Assembly: GCA_949358305.1 (NCBI GenBank)
Contig: OX442314.1
Coordinates: 63,435,369-63,499,368 of the forward strand
Origin: Strigamia acuminata
Lineage: Eukaryota; Arthropoda; Chilopoda; Geophilomorpha; Linotaeniidae
DNA: 64,000 bases
Reading direction: 5' to 3'
The stretch's first letter is position 1; the number at the start of each line of letters is the position of its first letter. The position numbers and the translations under genes are program-made. This document shows positions 1 to 9,654 of the stretch, in pieces. A model generated the notes under the pieces. That model saw only the letters and a list, made by a program, of their open reading frames with translations. It was not told where the DNA came from and did no database searches.

Positions 1-466
1 TTATTGCATATTTCCCGAAAATCGATTTATAAATGCATAAATCGCCATTTTTCTGGGAAAAAACTGCGATTTATGTCTTTTTTTAACGATACGTAACACG
101 TACGTATCAATTTTTGCCATTTTTTAAGACACGTATCGTATATGTATGCTTGCGTTCGGAAGACTGAGGATGTCGCCAAAAACAGACACCAGGGGAAGTC
201 ACTAAATTAGAGTCTGGAAAAAGTTTTAAGATATAAACAAATAAACAAATGAAAAAATAGATAAAATGAATTGTAATTACTAATTATAATTCATTTACAT
301 CAAGAACACTTTGAAATGGCTTTAAGTAGTTATTTAACACCTGATTTCACTCAAATAACTTTTTTTATTTTGCATATTTTTATTTTTATTTTGCATAAAA
401 TGGAATTTTTGGTGCATATTTTATGCACATAAAACGAATTTTATTTTGCATAAATATCCGGGGTCT
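1..466 (-). repeat. Dispersed repeat with inverted tips, copy 1 (cut by window edge)
   Basis: This stretch matches, in reverse orientation, the sequence at about 18592-18966. Both copies share a block with GACACCAGGGGAAGTCACT, a 'catcaagaacact'-like block, and a tip reading ATATCCGGGGTCTA. In the complete copy both tips carry CCCGGATA facing inward, which suggests a non-autonomous DNA transposon. No coding potential is seen. It lies in what is left of the last intron of P450 copy 1 and has replaced the upstream part of that intron. Confidence 0.6.
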
Positions 467-546
467 AGTTATAAAGAGTTTCAACTGTATTACCATACGT
501 ATTGTAACTTAATTACCAATACTAAAATTTTTTTTAACAATTATAG

Positions 547-716
547 GTAGAAGACAATGTTTAGGAGAAACTTTGGCCCGAATGCAATTATTTCTGTATT
601 TGACAACATTGTTGCAACATTTTACGTTCACAAAACACAAAGATTTAGTGTTGGATTATAAGTATGCTATAGTTTTAGAACCAACTCACCAAAAAGTATG
701 TGCTAATGTGCGCTAA
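547..716 (+). CDS. Cytochrome P450 copy 1, last exon only
   Basis: This is the terminal exon of a CYP2-type P450 whose upstream exons lie outside the window. It opens after a TATAG acceptor with the heme-binding loop ([14 protein letters not shown], Cys being the heme ligand). It continues with the helix-L and C-terminal beta-sheet region and ends at TAA 714-716. It is nearly identical to the last exon of copy 2 (6464-6633) and has the same length, 170 nt. About 75 nt of the preceding intron remain before the repeat at 1-466. Whether the full gene is functional cannot be judged here. Confidence 0.85.
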
Positions 717-2730
717 TAGATAGAAATATCTGCCAGTCTATATTACTTGTGTACAAAGCCCATTTTTAAAATGCATGCCAAAAGTATAGAATAATCAGTT
801 TTTTTGTAATATTTTTTTTTTAGACTTCATCTGGAATCAAACCAATTTTTTAATAGATGCATTTTGTCATTAGAATTTGTTTAAAATTAACACGTTTATA
901 ATTTTTCTAGAACAATTAATGTGGCAGTGATTTTACATAAAAATGGGGATGACATGACTTAGGTATAGAATATTTCAGGTTTGACACACAAAAATGGATA
1001 AAATAAACATCGTTTGAGATATTTAAATTCCCAATTTATTATTTATTATATTGTATTACGTTGTGTGCTCCTGTGTATAATTTGTGAGCAGCCCTATGGG
1101 AATTCGATAGTGCTGTCAATCACACGTCATTTTTTCTTTCTTGTTGCTTTTTCGTGGACGACGCACCTGTCATGGCAGCGAGCTGCTGTCATGATGAATG
1201 TAATTCTTTTTGTGCTTTTCAATAATAAAAGCATTTTATTCCACGTTGCATCATTCGGGACTCTTGATATAATTCCACACATACACACATTTCTCTCCTG
1301 ATGTCCCACAAGTGGTTGAGGTCAACAGGTTTTTGCTGAGAAATGTCCAACCAAGGTCGCCATTATTTCCTCATCGTCAGCACGCTGTATTGTTTGCCCT
1401 ATCATTAATTAGGGAAAATAAAAGTACATACTGTTGAACACTTATTATTAATAACAATATTGCCGTTATTTTATATTTTTGTTGAGAGTTGCAACACTCA
1501 ACAATGGCAGCGGACGCATTCTCGCGCCTTACATGCGTCTTACATCTCGCGGACGGGAGACGGCAGTATTTATCGCCAGCGTTGACCGCAGAACCGCTCC
1601 ACTGAAGGAACAAGGTATAGGGTGCTTATTTCTAATGTTTATAACTGATCAAATAAAGTATGCTCACTGTTCAATGAAACAATCAACAGTACTTATAATT
1701 AGAAAATAAAAAATTAGGTGCATTATTAACATTAGGTGGGTCTAAAAAAAAATTACGGGTATTCGGCGTTTATTCATAGCTGTACAGGTTTTATTAGACC
1801 ATCGTCTGAAAATTGAACTGACCCAATCTTTGTTGGAGAACCCATCATATTTAGGCGAGTGACGGTCACACGATAGGATACGTACGTACTACCAGACCTT
1901 AAACCTAATTAAACATACTGGCAACTACTTGTACATGGTCTCAAACATGCGCAGAGATCATTCAACTTCCTGATCAAATGGAACGTAGGTTATTATGGAA
2001 AACGTAAATATAAAGCTTCCACGTTTTCACCTATCCCCTACTCGCACACACCAATAAACAGGACGAAAGCTAAAACTAATAATATACACATTTATCAAAA
2101 TTTAGGCATAAAAATTCAAAGTGTAGGCCTAAAATACGCATTGTGAATGTATATTTCGGTGTCAAAAGATGTATAATTCGCATTTAAGGCAAAAAAAATC
2201 AATGTAAGTAATCAAAAACCAAATTAGCATTGTCCTGCCGTTTTAAAGCAGATTTCTGCCGATCGATGGTGCCTAACCAGTTCGTAGTATCCGCTAAAGC
2301 TCGCCATTAACAACAGCTCCGCGACCATGTTTCGGTCGGCGTGTAGCAGCCACCTACCGATATAATTGCAAAATGTCAGAATAAACGAAAGGACAGAAAA
2401 TGACATAATGGAAAAAAAACCCAATAAGAAATTGTTGTGATAGGCAGCAGATGTTATTCAAGGTTTAGAAATAACCTTGATATAATTGTCTTCACTACAG
2501 TATAAATAATGTAACGGCACATGCCCCCAAAAGATAGTTTTGGAAATAGTTATAATTAATTATAATTTTATTTGGAACAAAATTTAAAAATATTAATTTA
2601 CTGTAATTGAAAATTTAATTGAAAATTAAGATTAAAATAAAAACTTGGCAAATGAAACTTCCGAACATCAAAGATAATTTTTCCTGATATCAACCTTGTT
2701 ATTCTAACTTAATTGCACTTAGTTACAAAG

Positions 2731-2754
2731 TTGAGGTGATAATTATCACCTCAA
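2731..2754. promoter_or_regulatory. Perfect 24-bp palindrome upstream of P450 copy 2
   Basis: The two halves TTGAGGTGATAA and TTATCACCTCAA are exact reverse complements. The site ends 62 bp before the ATG. Each half contains AGGTGA, which resembles a nuclear-receptor half-site (consensus AGGTCA); this reading is inference. Copy 3 has a larger related palindrome at the same place (9559-9595). The repeat could instead be a structural element of the 5' UTR. Confidence 0.5.
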
Positions 2755-2790
2755 CCTTGATAGCCACTTTAATTTTGCATTCTCATCATC

Positions 2791-2808
2791 AGATCAGATC
2801 AGATCAGA
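2791..2808. repeat. AGATC pentanucleotide repeat in P450 copy 2 leader
   Basis: There are three AGATC units plus a partial one, just before the start codon. The same place in copy 3 (9624-9645) has one more unit, the expected kind of change between recent duplicates. Confidence 0.7.
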
Positions 2809-2816
2809 CTGCTAGT

Positions 2817-5800
2817 ATGTCTACCGACTATGTATCAAACCTGATTGAGGATAATGCAGTGTTTAATACTGCATTAATTCTATTGATCACGACAATTTTG
2901 TGGTCTATTTTCACATATTTAAAATCTGCAAAGAACCTTCCACCGGGACCAAGAGGATTGCCATATTTTGGCTATTTGCCATTTTTAGGCGCCAGACCTA
3001 ATATAACTCTCACAGAACTAAGAAAGAAATACGGCGACATATTCAAGTAAGTATATTTTAATCATCATGTCCTGTTTATTTATCAATGTAGTTGCAATTG
3101 CAAATTTTAATTTAGAATTTATATCAGCGGTGAAGTAATAGTTGTTTTGTCATCATTTAAACTCATTAAAGAGGTTTTACTTAAGCAAACATTTGAAGAA
3201 AGACCAACGCACTTTGATGCTTTAGTTAGATTTGGTCCAGATCCTGGTACATATAAAGATAGTGTATACTGTATTTCATTTATAATAAAATAGGAAATTT
3301 TAATAATAAATGACTTTTTTTTTGTAAAGGTGTGATTTCAGGTTATGGACCTTCTCGTATAGAATATCGACGTTTTGTGCTAACTACGCTTCGAAACTTT
3401 GGAATGGGCAAAACAAATATGGAACCAAGAATACAGGTAAACAAGTGTCAAACTTTGAACTTTGAACTTTTGAACATAGCCGCATTCTAAAAACAGTTAG
3501 ATTGGTTTTAACGAAATGTTTGCTGGCTGAGAGAGAACTAAACATTTAATTAAAGACAACTTTAGGATTTTGTTGTCTCAGCTAAATTTAGTAAAGGCAA
3601 CAAAAAGAGTTCGTAGTTAATTCTACAAAATTGTTGCGTTGTCTTTTGATCTATACCTGGATTTTCACTCTTTAATGTATTTTTTGATGGTATACTTTGT
3701 GGTAATAAATGTTTTTTACTAATAAAATTAATTTTTGCAACTGTTTTTTAGGATGAAATTAATTGTATGGTTGAAGAAATTGCAAAACTAGAAGGCAAAC
3801 CGGCTGAATTGCATAACTTGCTGACAATGAGCGTGACCAATGTGATAATATCAATTTTGTACGGAAAAAGGAAGAAATATGACGAAGCATCTTTTCTAGA
3901 ACTAATACATTCGTCCAAAAATTACCTAAACTCTATAGGAGTGGATCAATGGAGTAATCATTTACCACAATTTATTCTGAACTGGCTGGGAGTCAAAACT
4001 CCATTGTATGTATAGTAATAACTTTTGCAACAGATGGGAAAACGTTGTCAATTTCTGTACAGGGATTTAGGTAAATTGCTCTACAAAAAGGTCTTGGAGG
4101 AGATTAAGAACTATGACAAAAGCAAAACCACAAATAATCCAGAAAACTTCATTGAGGCGTGGAGAACTGAAGCAGAAAAATCGACCGCAACCAACGCAAC
4201 ATACACTGGTTCAAAAACAAATTTTATAGAAAAACCCAATTGGCGCGTTCAAAGTTTCGGTTTTTATGGCTTTTACCGCTTCTATAAACGGAATGGCATC
4301 AAAAACAGCCAAAACCATCACCTTGGGTTGTACCGAATACCAAAAAGGCCGAACAACCAAATACCGAATATTCGGAACCGAATACCATGGCTGAATATTC
4401 GGTATTCGGCCGAATAATCAAATATTTATAAATAAAAAAAATTTTATGGTCAAAAAAACCATTTTGGGGTAAAAAAAATTTACTTTTTATCTACCGTAAT
4501 AAATGCAGTTTTTAGGTCCTAAAGAATTATTTTTACCAAAAAAATATAATTTTTTATGTTTAAAATGTCCTTTTTCTGAAAAAAATGCAATTTTTGCCTA
4601 AAAATAGTGATTTTTGCCTCAATAGTGCGCTTTTTGCCTAAATCGTGAAATTTTTGCTTCTGAAAAGCAATTTTTACAGGAAAAATGCAATTATTGCCTT
4701 AAAAACTTCATTTTTAAAAGAAATATTTAATTTTTATTGTACAATTTGTGTTTTTTAGGTAATAATTGCATTTTAGTAGAAAAAATTAAATTTTTTGTAT
4801 AAAAAATTCAATTTTGACCCAAAAAATTCAATTTTGACCCAAAAAATTCAAATATTTCTAATTTTATCATTATTATGTATTCGGCCGAATAACAGGTTGA
4901 TATTCGGCCGAATACATAATATTTGGTTTTTAGGCCAAATAACGAAATATAAACCGAATATTTGGGGCAACCCTTAATGCTTGATTCGTGGCAAATTGTT
5001 AAAGCGTTAGATGTGCCTCCAATTAAGCATACAAAATATATGGGAATGAAGTAAAATAAAGATTTTGACAGATTTTGTGTGAAATAACAAAATGTCTGCA
5101 TTTTAGGTGATTTATTTTACTCCCAATCATGTGAAATAACGAAATATTGACATGTGAATGTGTATCAATCATGTGTATCACTAAATATTGACATTTTTCT
5201 AACCAAAATCATGAGAAATGACATTCTGATCATATGGGACAACAGGCAGACACATCTTTCCGATTGATCTAGTAAGTCTTCCTGGTTTTGTAAAACCAAG
5301 AACGAGAAATGATTTACCTAAAAAAACGAAATAGCTGTGTATTTGTGAAAAAAATAATTCACAATCAATGTTATCTTGGAAAAATGCATCAAATGATGTC
5401 AAATAATAAGAAATATTAAAAACGTGATACTTTTTTTTCTTAAATAAATAAATTTCGTTGTACTTGGGTACCCATTTTGGGCGTACCCTGCGTTTTGTTC
5501 AGAGCCCACATTCACGGCTAGGCAAGTTTTTGCATACTATTTTCTTGCATACTGAATGGTATAAACCGAAACTTTGAACTCACCTATTATAGATTATATT
5601 ATTTATAAATTGTGAATATGAAATGATATTATATGAATATAATATTTTCAGAGGAAAGTCTAGCTCAATCAGTTACCGAGTTATTTATTGCCGGAAGCGA
5701 CACAACGAGTGTAACGCTAGAATGGGGACTTCTGTATTTAATAAAGCATCCAAAAGTTCAAGAAAAAATTCAAATGGAAATTGATAATGTGATTGGAAAG

Positions 5801-6633
5801 GAAAAATCTCCAACCATGTCAGATCAGAAACTAATGCCGTACACTCAAGCAACTATTATGGAAATTGTTCGAATATCGTCGATAGTGCCTTTGAATGATC
5901 CGCACAGTTGGTAATTACTAGTTCATCTGTTTTTAGTCGTGACAAAACCTCGGTATAATGCTATAAAATTTCGCTACCTTGTCGTTTAAGATAATTCTGG
6001 TTTAGCGCTAATTATACTTGGAAAGCACAAACTAAAAAAGGTCTTAAGCTTAAACGTTAAACAGTTCATTAACAATAACTACTACAAATTGAATTTGATA
6101 TATTATATTGTATTACAAGTACCGTTCACTGGTTTATTGTGGATCATGGTTCAAAATGTGTGCTGAGACTTAACAATGTTTTGACATTTTTTCAGTGTAA
6201 CTGAGGATACTACACTAAACGGCTACTGCATTCCGAAGAATGCATCAATTTACACGAATTTGTGGGCATTACACAGAGATCCAGAAATATTTGCTCAACC
6301 AGAACAGTTTCTGCCAGAACGCTTTATAAATGAAGACAATTCAGTAAAACGAGTAGAGGAATTAATTCCTTTTTCTATTGGTAAATAATTCTACTTTTCT
6401 CGTATTACCGCACTTATTGTAACTTAATAACCGGTACTAAATAATTTTTTTAAATAATTTTAGGTAGAAGACAATGTTTAGGAGAAACTTTGGCCCGAAT
6501 GCAATTATTTCTGTATTTGACAACATTGTTGCAACATTTTACGTTCACAAAACACAAAGAATTAGTGTTGGATTATAAGTATGCCATAATTTTAGAACCA
6601 ACTCACCAAAAAATATGTGCTAATGTGCGCTAA
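2817..6633 (+). CDS. Cytochrome P450 copy 2 (CYP2-like), 8 exons
   Basis: A membrane-bound microsomal monooxygenase by family. Exons: 2817-3046, 3116-3246, 3330-3436, 3752-4005, 4063-4208, 5652-5910, 6196-6380, 6464-6633 (about 493 residues, typical length). Visible parts are an N-terminal membrane anchor (residues about 17-36), the hinge PPGPRG (42-47), the I-helix AGSDTT (303-308), the K-helix ExxR (E360, R363), LPERF, and the heme loop FSIGRRQCLG with Cys about 442. Exons 1-5 and 7 have the same lengths and phases as in copy 3. Intron 4 is short (57 nt). Intron 5 is swollen to about 1.4 kb by a transposon. The ancestral intron-6 donor (AG|GTTGGT in copy 3) has lost a G. A GTAATT donor 3 nt downstream keeps the frame and adds one Cys, so the gene may still work. 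The substrate is unknown. The start is the ATG aligned with copy 3; an upstream in-frame start at 2736 is less likely. Confidence 0.85.
4247..5579. mobile_element. Non-autonomous transposon in intron 5 of P450 copy 2
   Basis: Both ends carry the inverted sequence GTTCAAAGTTTCGGTTT (4247 onward; reverse complement ending at 5579). The equivalent intron in copy 3 is only 66 nt, so this is an insertion. Inside are many A/T-rich repeats, a 20-bp tandem repeat near 4801-4850, and several copies of the palindrome ATTCGGCCGAAT around 4400 and 4878-4916. No long ORF is present, so it depends on another element. The superfamily could not be assigned. Confidence 0.65.
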
Positions 6634-6739
6634 GAGATAGAAATATCTGCCAGTCTTATATTACTTGTGTAGAAAGCCCATTTTTAAATTTCATGCCATA
6701 AGTATAGAATAGTCAGTTTTTAGGTAATATTTTTTTTTA

Positions 6740-7916
6740 GGGTATAAATTAAAATCCCACTAAAGTGACTTGGATTTCCACTAAAAATAAACTAAATCTG
6801 ACACTGACTGGTTTTTCCACTATCGGTAATTATTTGTACCACTAATTTAACTAAGGCAAAAAAAACTATTTTTTCCACTAAAAGTATTTATTTAAACCAA
6901 ACTTATTTTTCCACTAAAAAATCTTATTACATCCACTAATCCCACTATTATAAAACTAAAGCCTTCTTGGCTTTCGATGGCCTACCTCGCTTACGTTTCT
7001 CACCCAAAGGCACGTTCTTGGCCTCAATTGGAACATTTAGGTACTGCTCGATAATAGCAATACCCACGATGTGTTTGCATATGTATTGCTTAAAAAATAT
7101 CGGACAAGAACAAGTTCCCTCCTCCCACTTCTGAATCTATTCTTTGTCTTCTTGTACGTTTCAAAACGCCTCCAATTCTGGGTTTCCATCTGGCGCAAAT
7201 ACTGGTTTATGTCGTTACCCTTCGCTGTCGGTTGCCCTTTTGGAACAATAAAGTATGACTTCAATTCACCTGTTTCACTGGAGATTATTTCCGGTTTCGA
7301 ACGTTTCCAGTTATATGCTTCCGTCATAAGATTCAGATTAATTCTTGGTTTTACGGCAAATAGTTGTGCATTCACATTTTGAGGATGTGTGGTGTATTTA
7401 CGTCGCATGTTCCAAGCACTTTCATGCTTCACAGAGGCTTTGGCTTCACCTAAACTGTCGAAAGTGGTAAGTTTCGTCCACTCCAGTTCGGGCCCTCTTC
7501 GTCGCTTACATGGTGGCTGGCTGTTTTCATCGCTATCACCACTTTCCGAATCCGAGTTGTAATACACGACCCTCTGAGATGCCATTGCAAACGATTATGA
7601 TTTGAAAATAAACTACCCGTGTATATATACCTGAGGCTTACACGGGACGTATGCCAAACGTTACAAAAAAGTCTGCGGAACGTTAGCAAAACGTTCGCAA
7701 AGTCGTAGAAAAATTATCGTAACAACATAGTAATATTAGTGGTTAAATCAGTTTTTTTTTTGTCCAATTAAATTATAGTGGAAAAAATAGTTTTTTTTGC
7801 CTTAGTTAAATTAGTGGTACAAATAATTACCGATAGTGGAAAAACCAGTCAGTGTCAAATTTAGTTTATTTTTAGTGGAAATCCAAGGAACTTTAGTGGG
7901 GTTTTAAATGGAACCC
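6740..7916 (-). mobile_element. Mutator-like element (MULE), internally deleted
   Basis: The element is 1,177 bp with long terminal inverted repeats (6740-6880 and 7776-7916, about 141 bp each). It starts GGGTAT and ends GAACCC. The 9-bp direct repeat TTTTTTTTA flanks it (6731-6739 and 7917-7925). The matching site after P450 copy 1 (about 825-835) is unoccupied, which confirms an insertion. Long TIRs and a 9-bp duplication are the marks of the Mutator superfamily. The coding remnant (6948-7585) has a SWIM finger, as in MULE transposases, but no room for a full DDE core. Confidence 0.8.
6948..7585 (-). pseudogene. MULE transposase remnant: N-terminal part plus SWIM zinc finger
   Basis: An open frame begins at 7585 with an acidic, Ser-rich N-terminus and a basic stretch (CKRRRG). 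A region with spaced Trp residues follows, of the type found before the catalytic core in MULE transposases. In a second frame, from about 7130 to the TAA at 6948-6950, reads a clear SWIM finger (CSCP ... CKH), then a basic tail with KRGRPSKAKK. The two parts are one base out of frame where they meet, near 7125-7140. The total is about 210 codons, whereas full transposases are usually several times longer. The DDE core is therefore deleted and the gene is broken. The function of the remnant, if any, is unknown. Confidence 0.7.
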
Positions 7917-8322
7917 TTTTTTTTAGACTTCATTTGGAATCAAACCAATTTTTTAATAGATGTATTTTGTCATTAGAATTCGTTTAAAATTAACACGTTT
8001 ATTACTTTTCTAGAACAATTAATTTGGCAGTGATTTTACATAAAATCCAATCAAAATGTGGTACATTATTTTGTGTTTTGCTATGGTGATGTATAACAGA
8101 GAGCAGCAGAGACGAGATCTGATGAATAAACATGTGTACGAGTTCGAATGACCCAATTTGGAACTTATCAACTGCCAAATTAATTTTTCTAGAAAAACTA
8201 TATACCTGTTAATTTTAAATGAATTCTAATGACAAAATATATTGATTAAAAAATTGGTTTGATTCCAGATGAAGTCTAAAAAAATATATATTAAAAAAAA
8301 ACTGATTATTCTATATTTATGG

Positions 8323-9654
8323 TGTGCACCTTACCCCAATAATAATATCTTGAATCAAATTGCAATGTTTATACTAACTTACAATTCATTTTTTAGTATA
8401 GCGATATATTGTGCTTTACTCTAATGTTTATGGCTGATCAAATAAAGTATACTCACTGTCCAATGAAAAAATCAACAGTACTTAATAATTAAAAAATAAA
8501 AAAATTAGGTGCATTATTAACATTAGGTGGGTCTCAAAAAAGATTACCGGTATTTGGCGTTTATTCGGAGCTGTACAGGTTTTATTAGACCATGGCCTGA
8601 AAATTGAGCTGGACCAACTGCATCAATCTGTGTTGAGAACCCATCACATTTAGGCGAGTGACAATCACACCACAGGATACGTACGTACTAGTGTACTACC
8701 AGACCTTAAAAGTAATTAGACATAATGGCAACTACTGGTACATGGTCTCAAATATGCGCAGAGACCACGCAACTTCCCGATCAACGGAACGTGGGTTATC
8801 GTGGGAAACGTAAATGAAAAACATCCACGTTTTCACCTATCCCCTACAAGCACAAACCAACACACAGGACGAAAACTAAAACTAATAATACACACATTTA
8901 TCAAAATTCAGGCATAAAAATTCAAAGTGTAGGCCTAAAATACGCATTGTGAATGTATATTACGGTGTCAAAAAATGTATATTTATTCGCATTTAAGGCA
9001 AAAAAATTCAATGTAAGTAATCAAAAACCAAACTAGCATTGTCCTACCGTTTTAAAGCAGATTTCCGCCAATCGATGGTGCCTAACCAGTTCGTAGTATC
9101 CGCTAAAGCTCGCCATTAACAACAGCTCCGCGACAATGTTTCGGTCGGCGTGTAGCAGCCACCTACCGACATAATTGCAAAATGTCAGAATAAACAAAAG
9201 GACAGAAAAATAGAAAATGACATGCTGGAAAATAAATCACAACAGGAAATTGTTGCGATGGACGGCAGATGTAATACAAGGTGTAGAAATAACCTTGATA
9301 TAATTGTGTTGACTATTTATAAGTAACGGGACATGCTCCCAAAACATAGTTTTGGAAATAGGTAGTTATAATAATTAATACGGAGTATAATTTTATTTTG
9401 GGAGAACGAAATTTAAAAATATTAATTTAATTGAAAATTTAATTGAAAATTAAAATTAAAATAAAAACTTGGCAAATGAAATTTCCGATCATCAAAGATA
9501 ATTTTTCCTGATAGCTACCTTGTTATTTTAACTTAATTACACTTAGTTACAAAGTGGATATCAAGGTTGAGGTAATTATCACCTCAACCTTGATAGCCAC
9601 TTTAATTTTGCATTCTCATCATCAGATCAGATCAGATCAGATCAGACTGCTAGT
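8323..9654. other. 5' flank of P450 copy 3
   Basis: No gene is seen. From about 8424 onward the sequence is a close copy of 1635-2816 upstream of copy 2, with small indels. This is the expected seat of the promoter and leader of copy 3. A TATTTATAAG motif at about 9313-9322 could be a TATA-like element, but its distance from the ATG makes this doubtful. Confidence 0.6.
9559..9595. promoter_or_regulatory. 37-bp palindrome upstream of P450 copy 3
   Basis: Two 15-bp arms (TATCAAGGTTGAGGT and its exact complement) flank a 7-bp spacer. The palindrome ends 59 bp before the ATG, at the same place as the 24-bp palindrome of copy 2. The AGGT/ACCT core is shared, but arm length and spacer differ between the copies. 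The symmetry has therefore been kept while the sequence changed. Confidence 0.5.

Larger units (their letters stand above)
717..2816. other. P450 spacer 1-2: 3' flank, unique insert and 5' flank of copy 2
   Basis: There is no convincing gene here. Positions 717-935 match the 3' flank of copy 2 (6634-8035 once the Mutator-like element is removed). Positions about 1635-2816 match the 5' flank of copy 3 (about 8424-9654), including a CAAATAAAGTAT block and a block with GATCGATGGTGCCTAACCAG. Positions about 940-1630 have no counterpart in the second spacer. They contain a short hairpin near 1482-1505 (TGTTGAG ... CTCAACA). A TATAAATA motif lies near 2500, too far from the ATG to be assigned as a promoter. 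Confidence 0.6.
6696..8322. repeat. Large inverted repeat in 3' flank of P450 copy 2
   Basis: The left arm is 6696-6739 plus 7917-8031, split by the Mutator-like element. The right arm is 8171-8322, the imperfect reverse complement of the left. Both arms carry blocks such as GACTTCAT and CAAACCAATTTTTTAAT. Arms are about 155 bp with a loop of about 140 bp. The left arm has a counterpart after copy 1 (about 773-930), but no inverted partner is seen there. The right arm is therefore an extra inverted duplication specific to this spacer. Confidence 0.7.

Noticed and set aside
4010-4033. 24-nt intron between exons 4 and 5 of P450 copy 2
   Set aside because: It gave an extra segment absent from copy 3. 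The donor at 4006 and the acceptor at 4062 give a 57-nt intron with exon lengths identical to copy 3.
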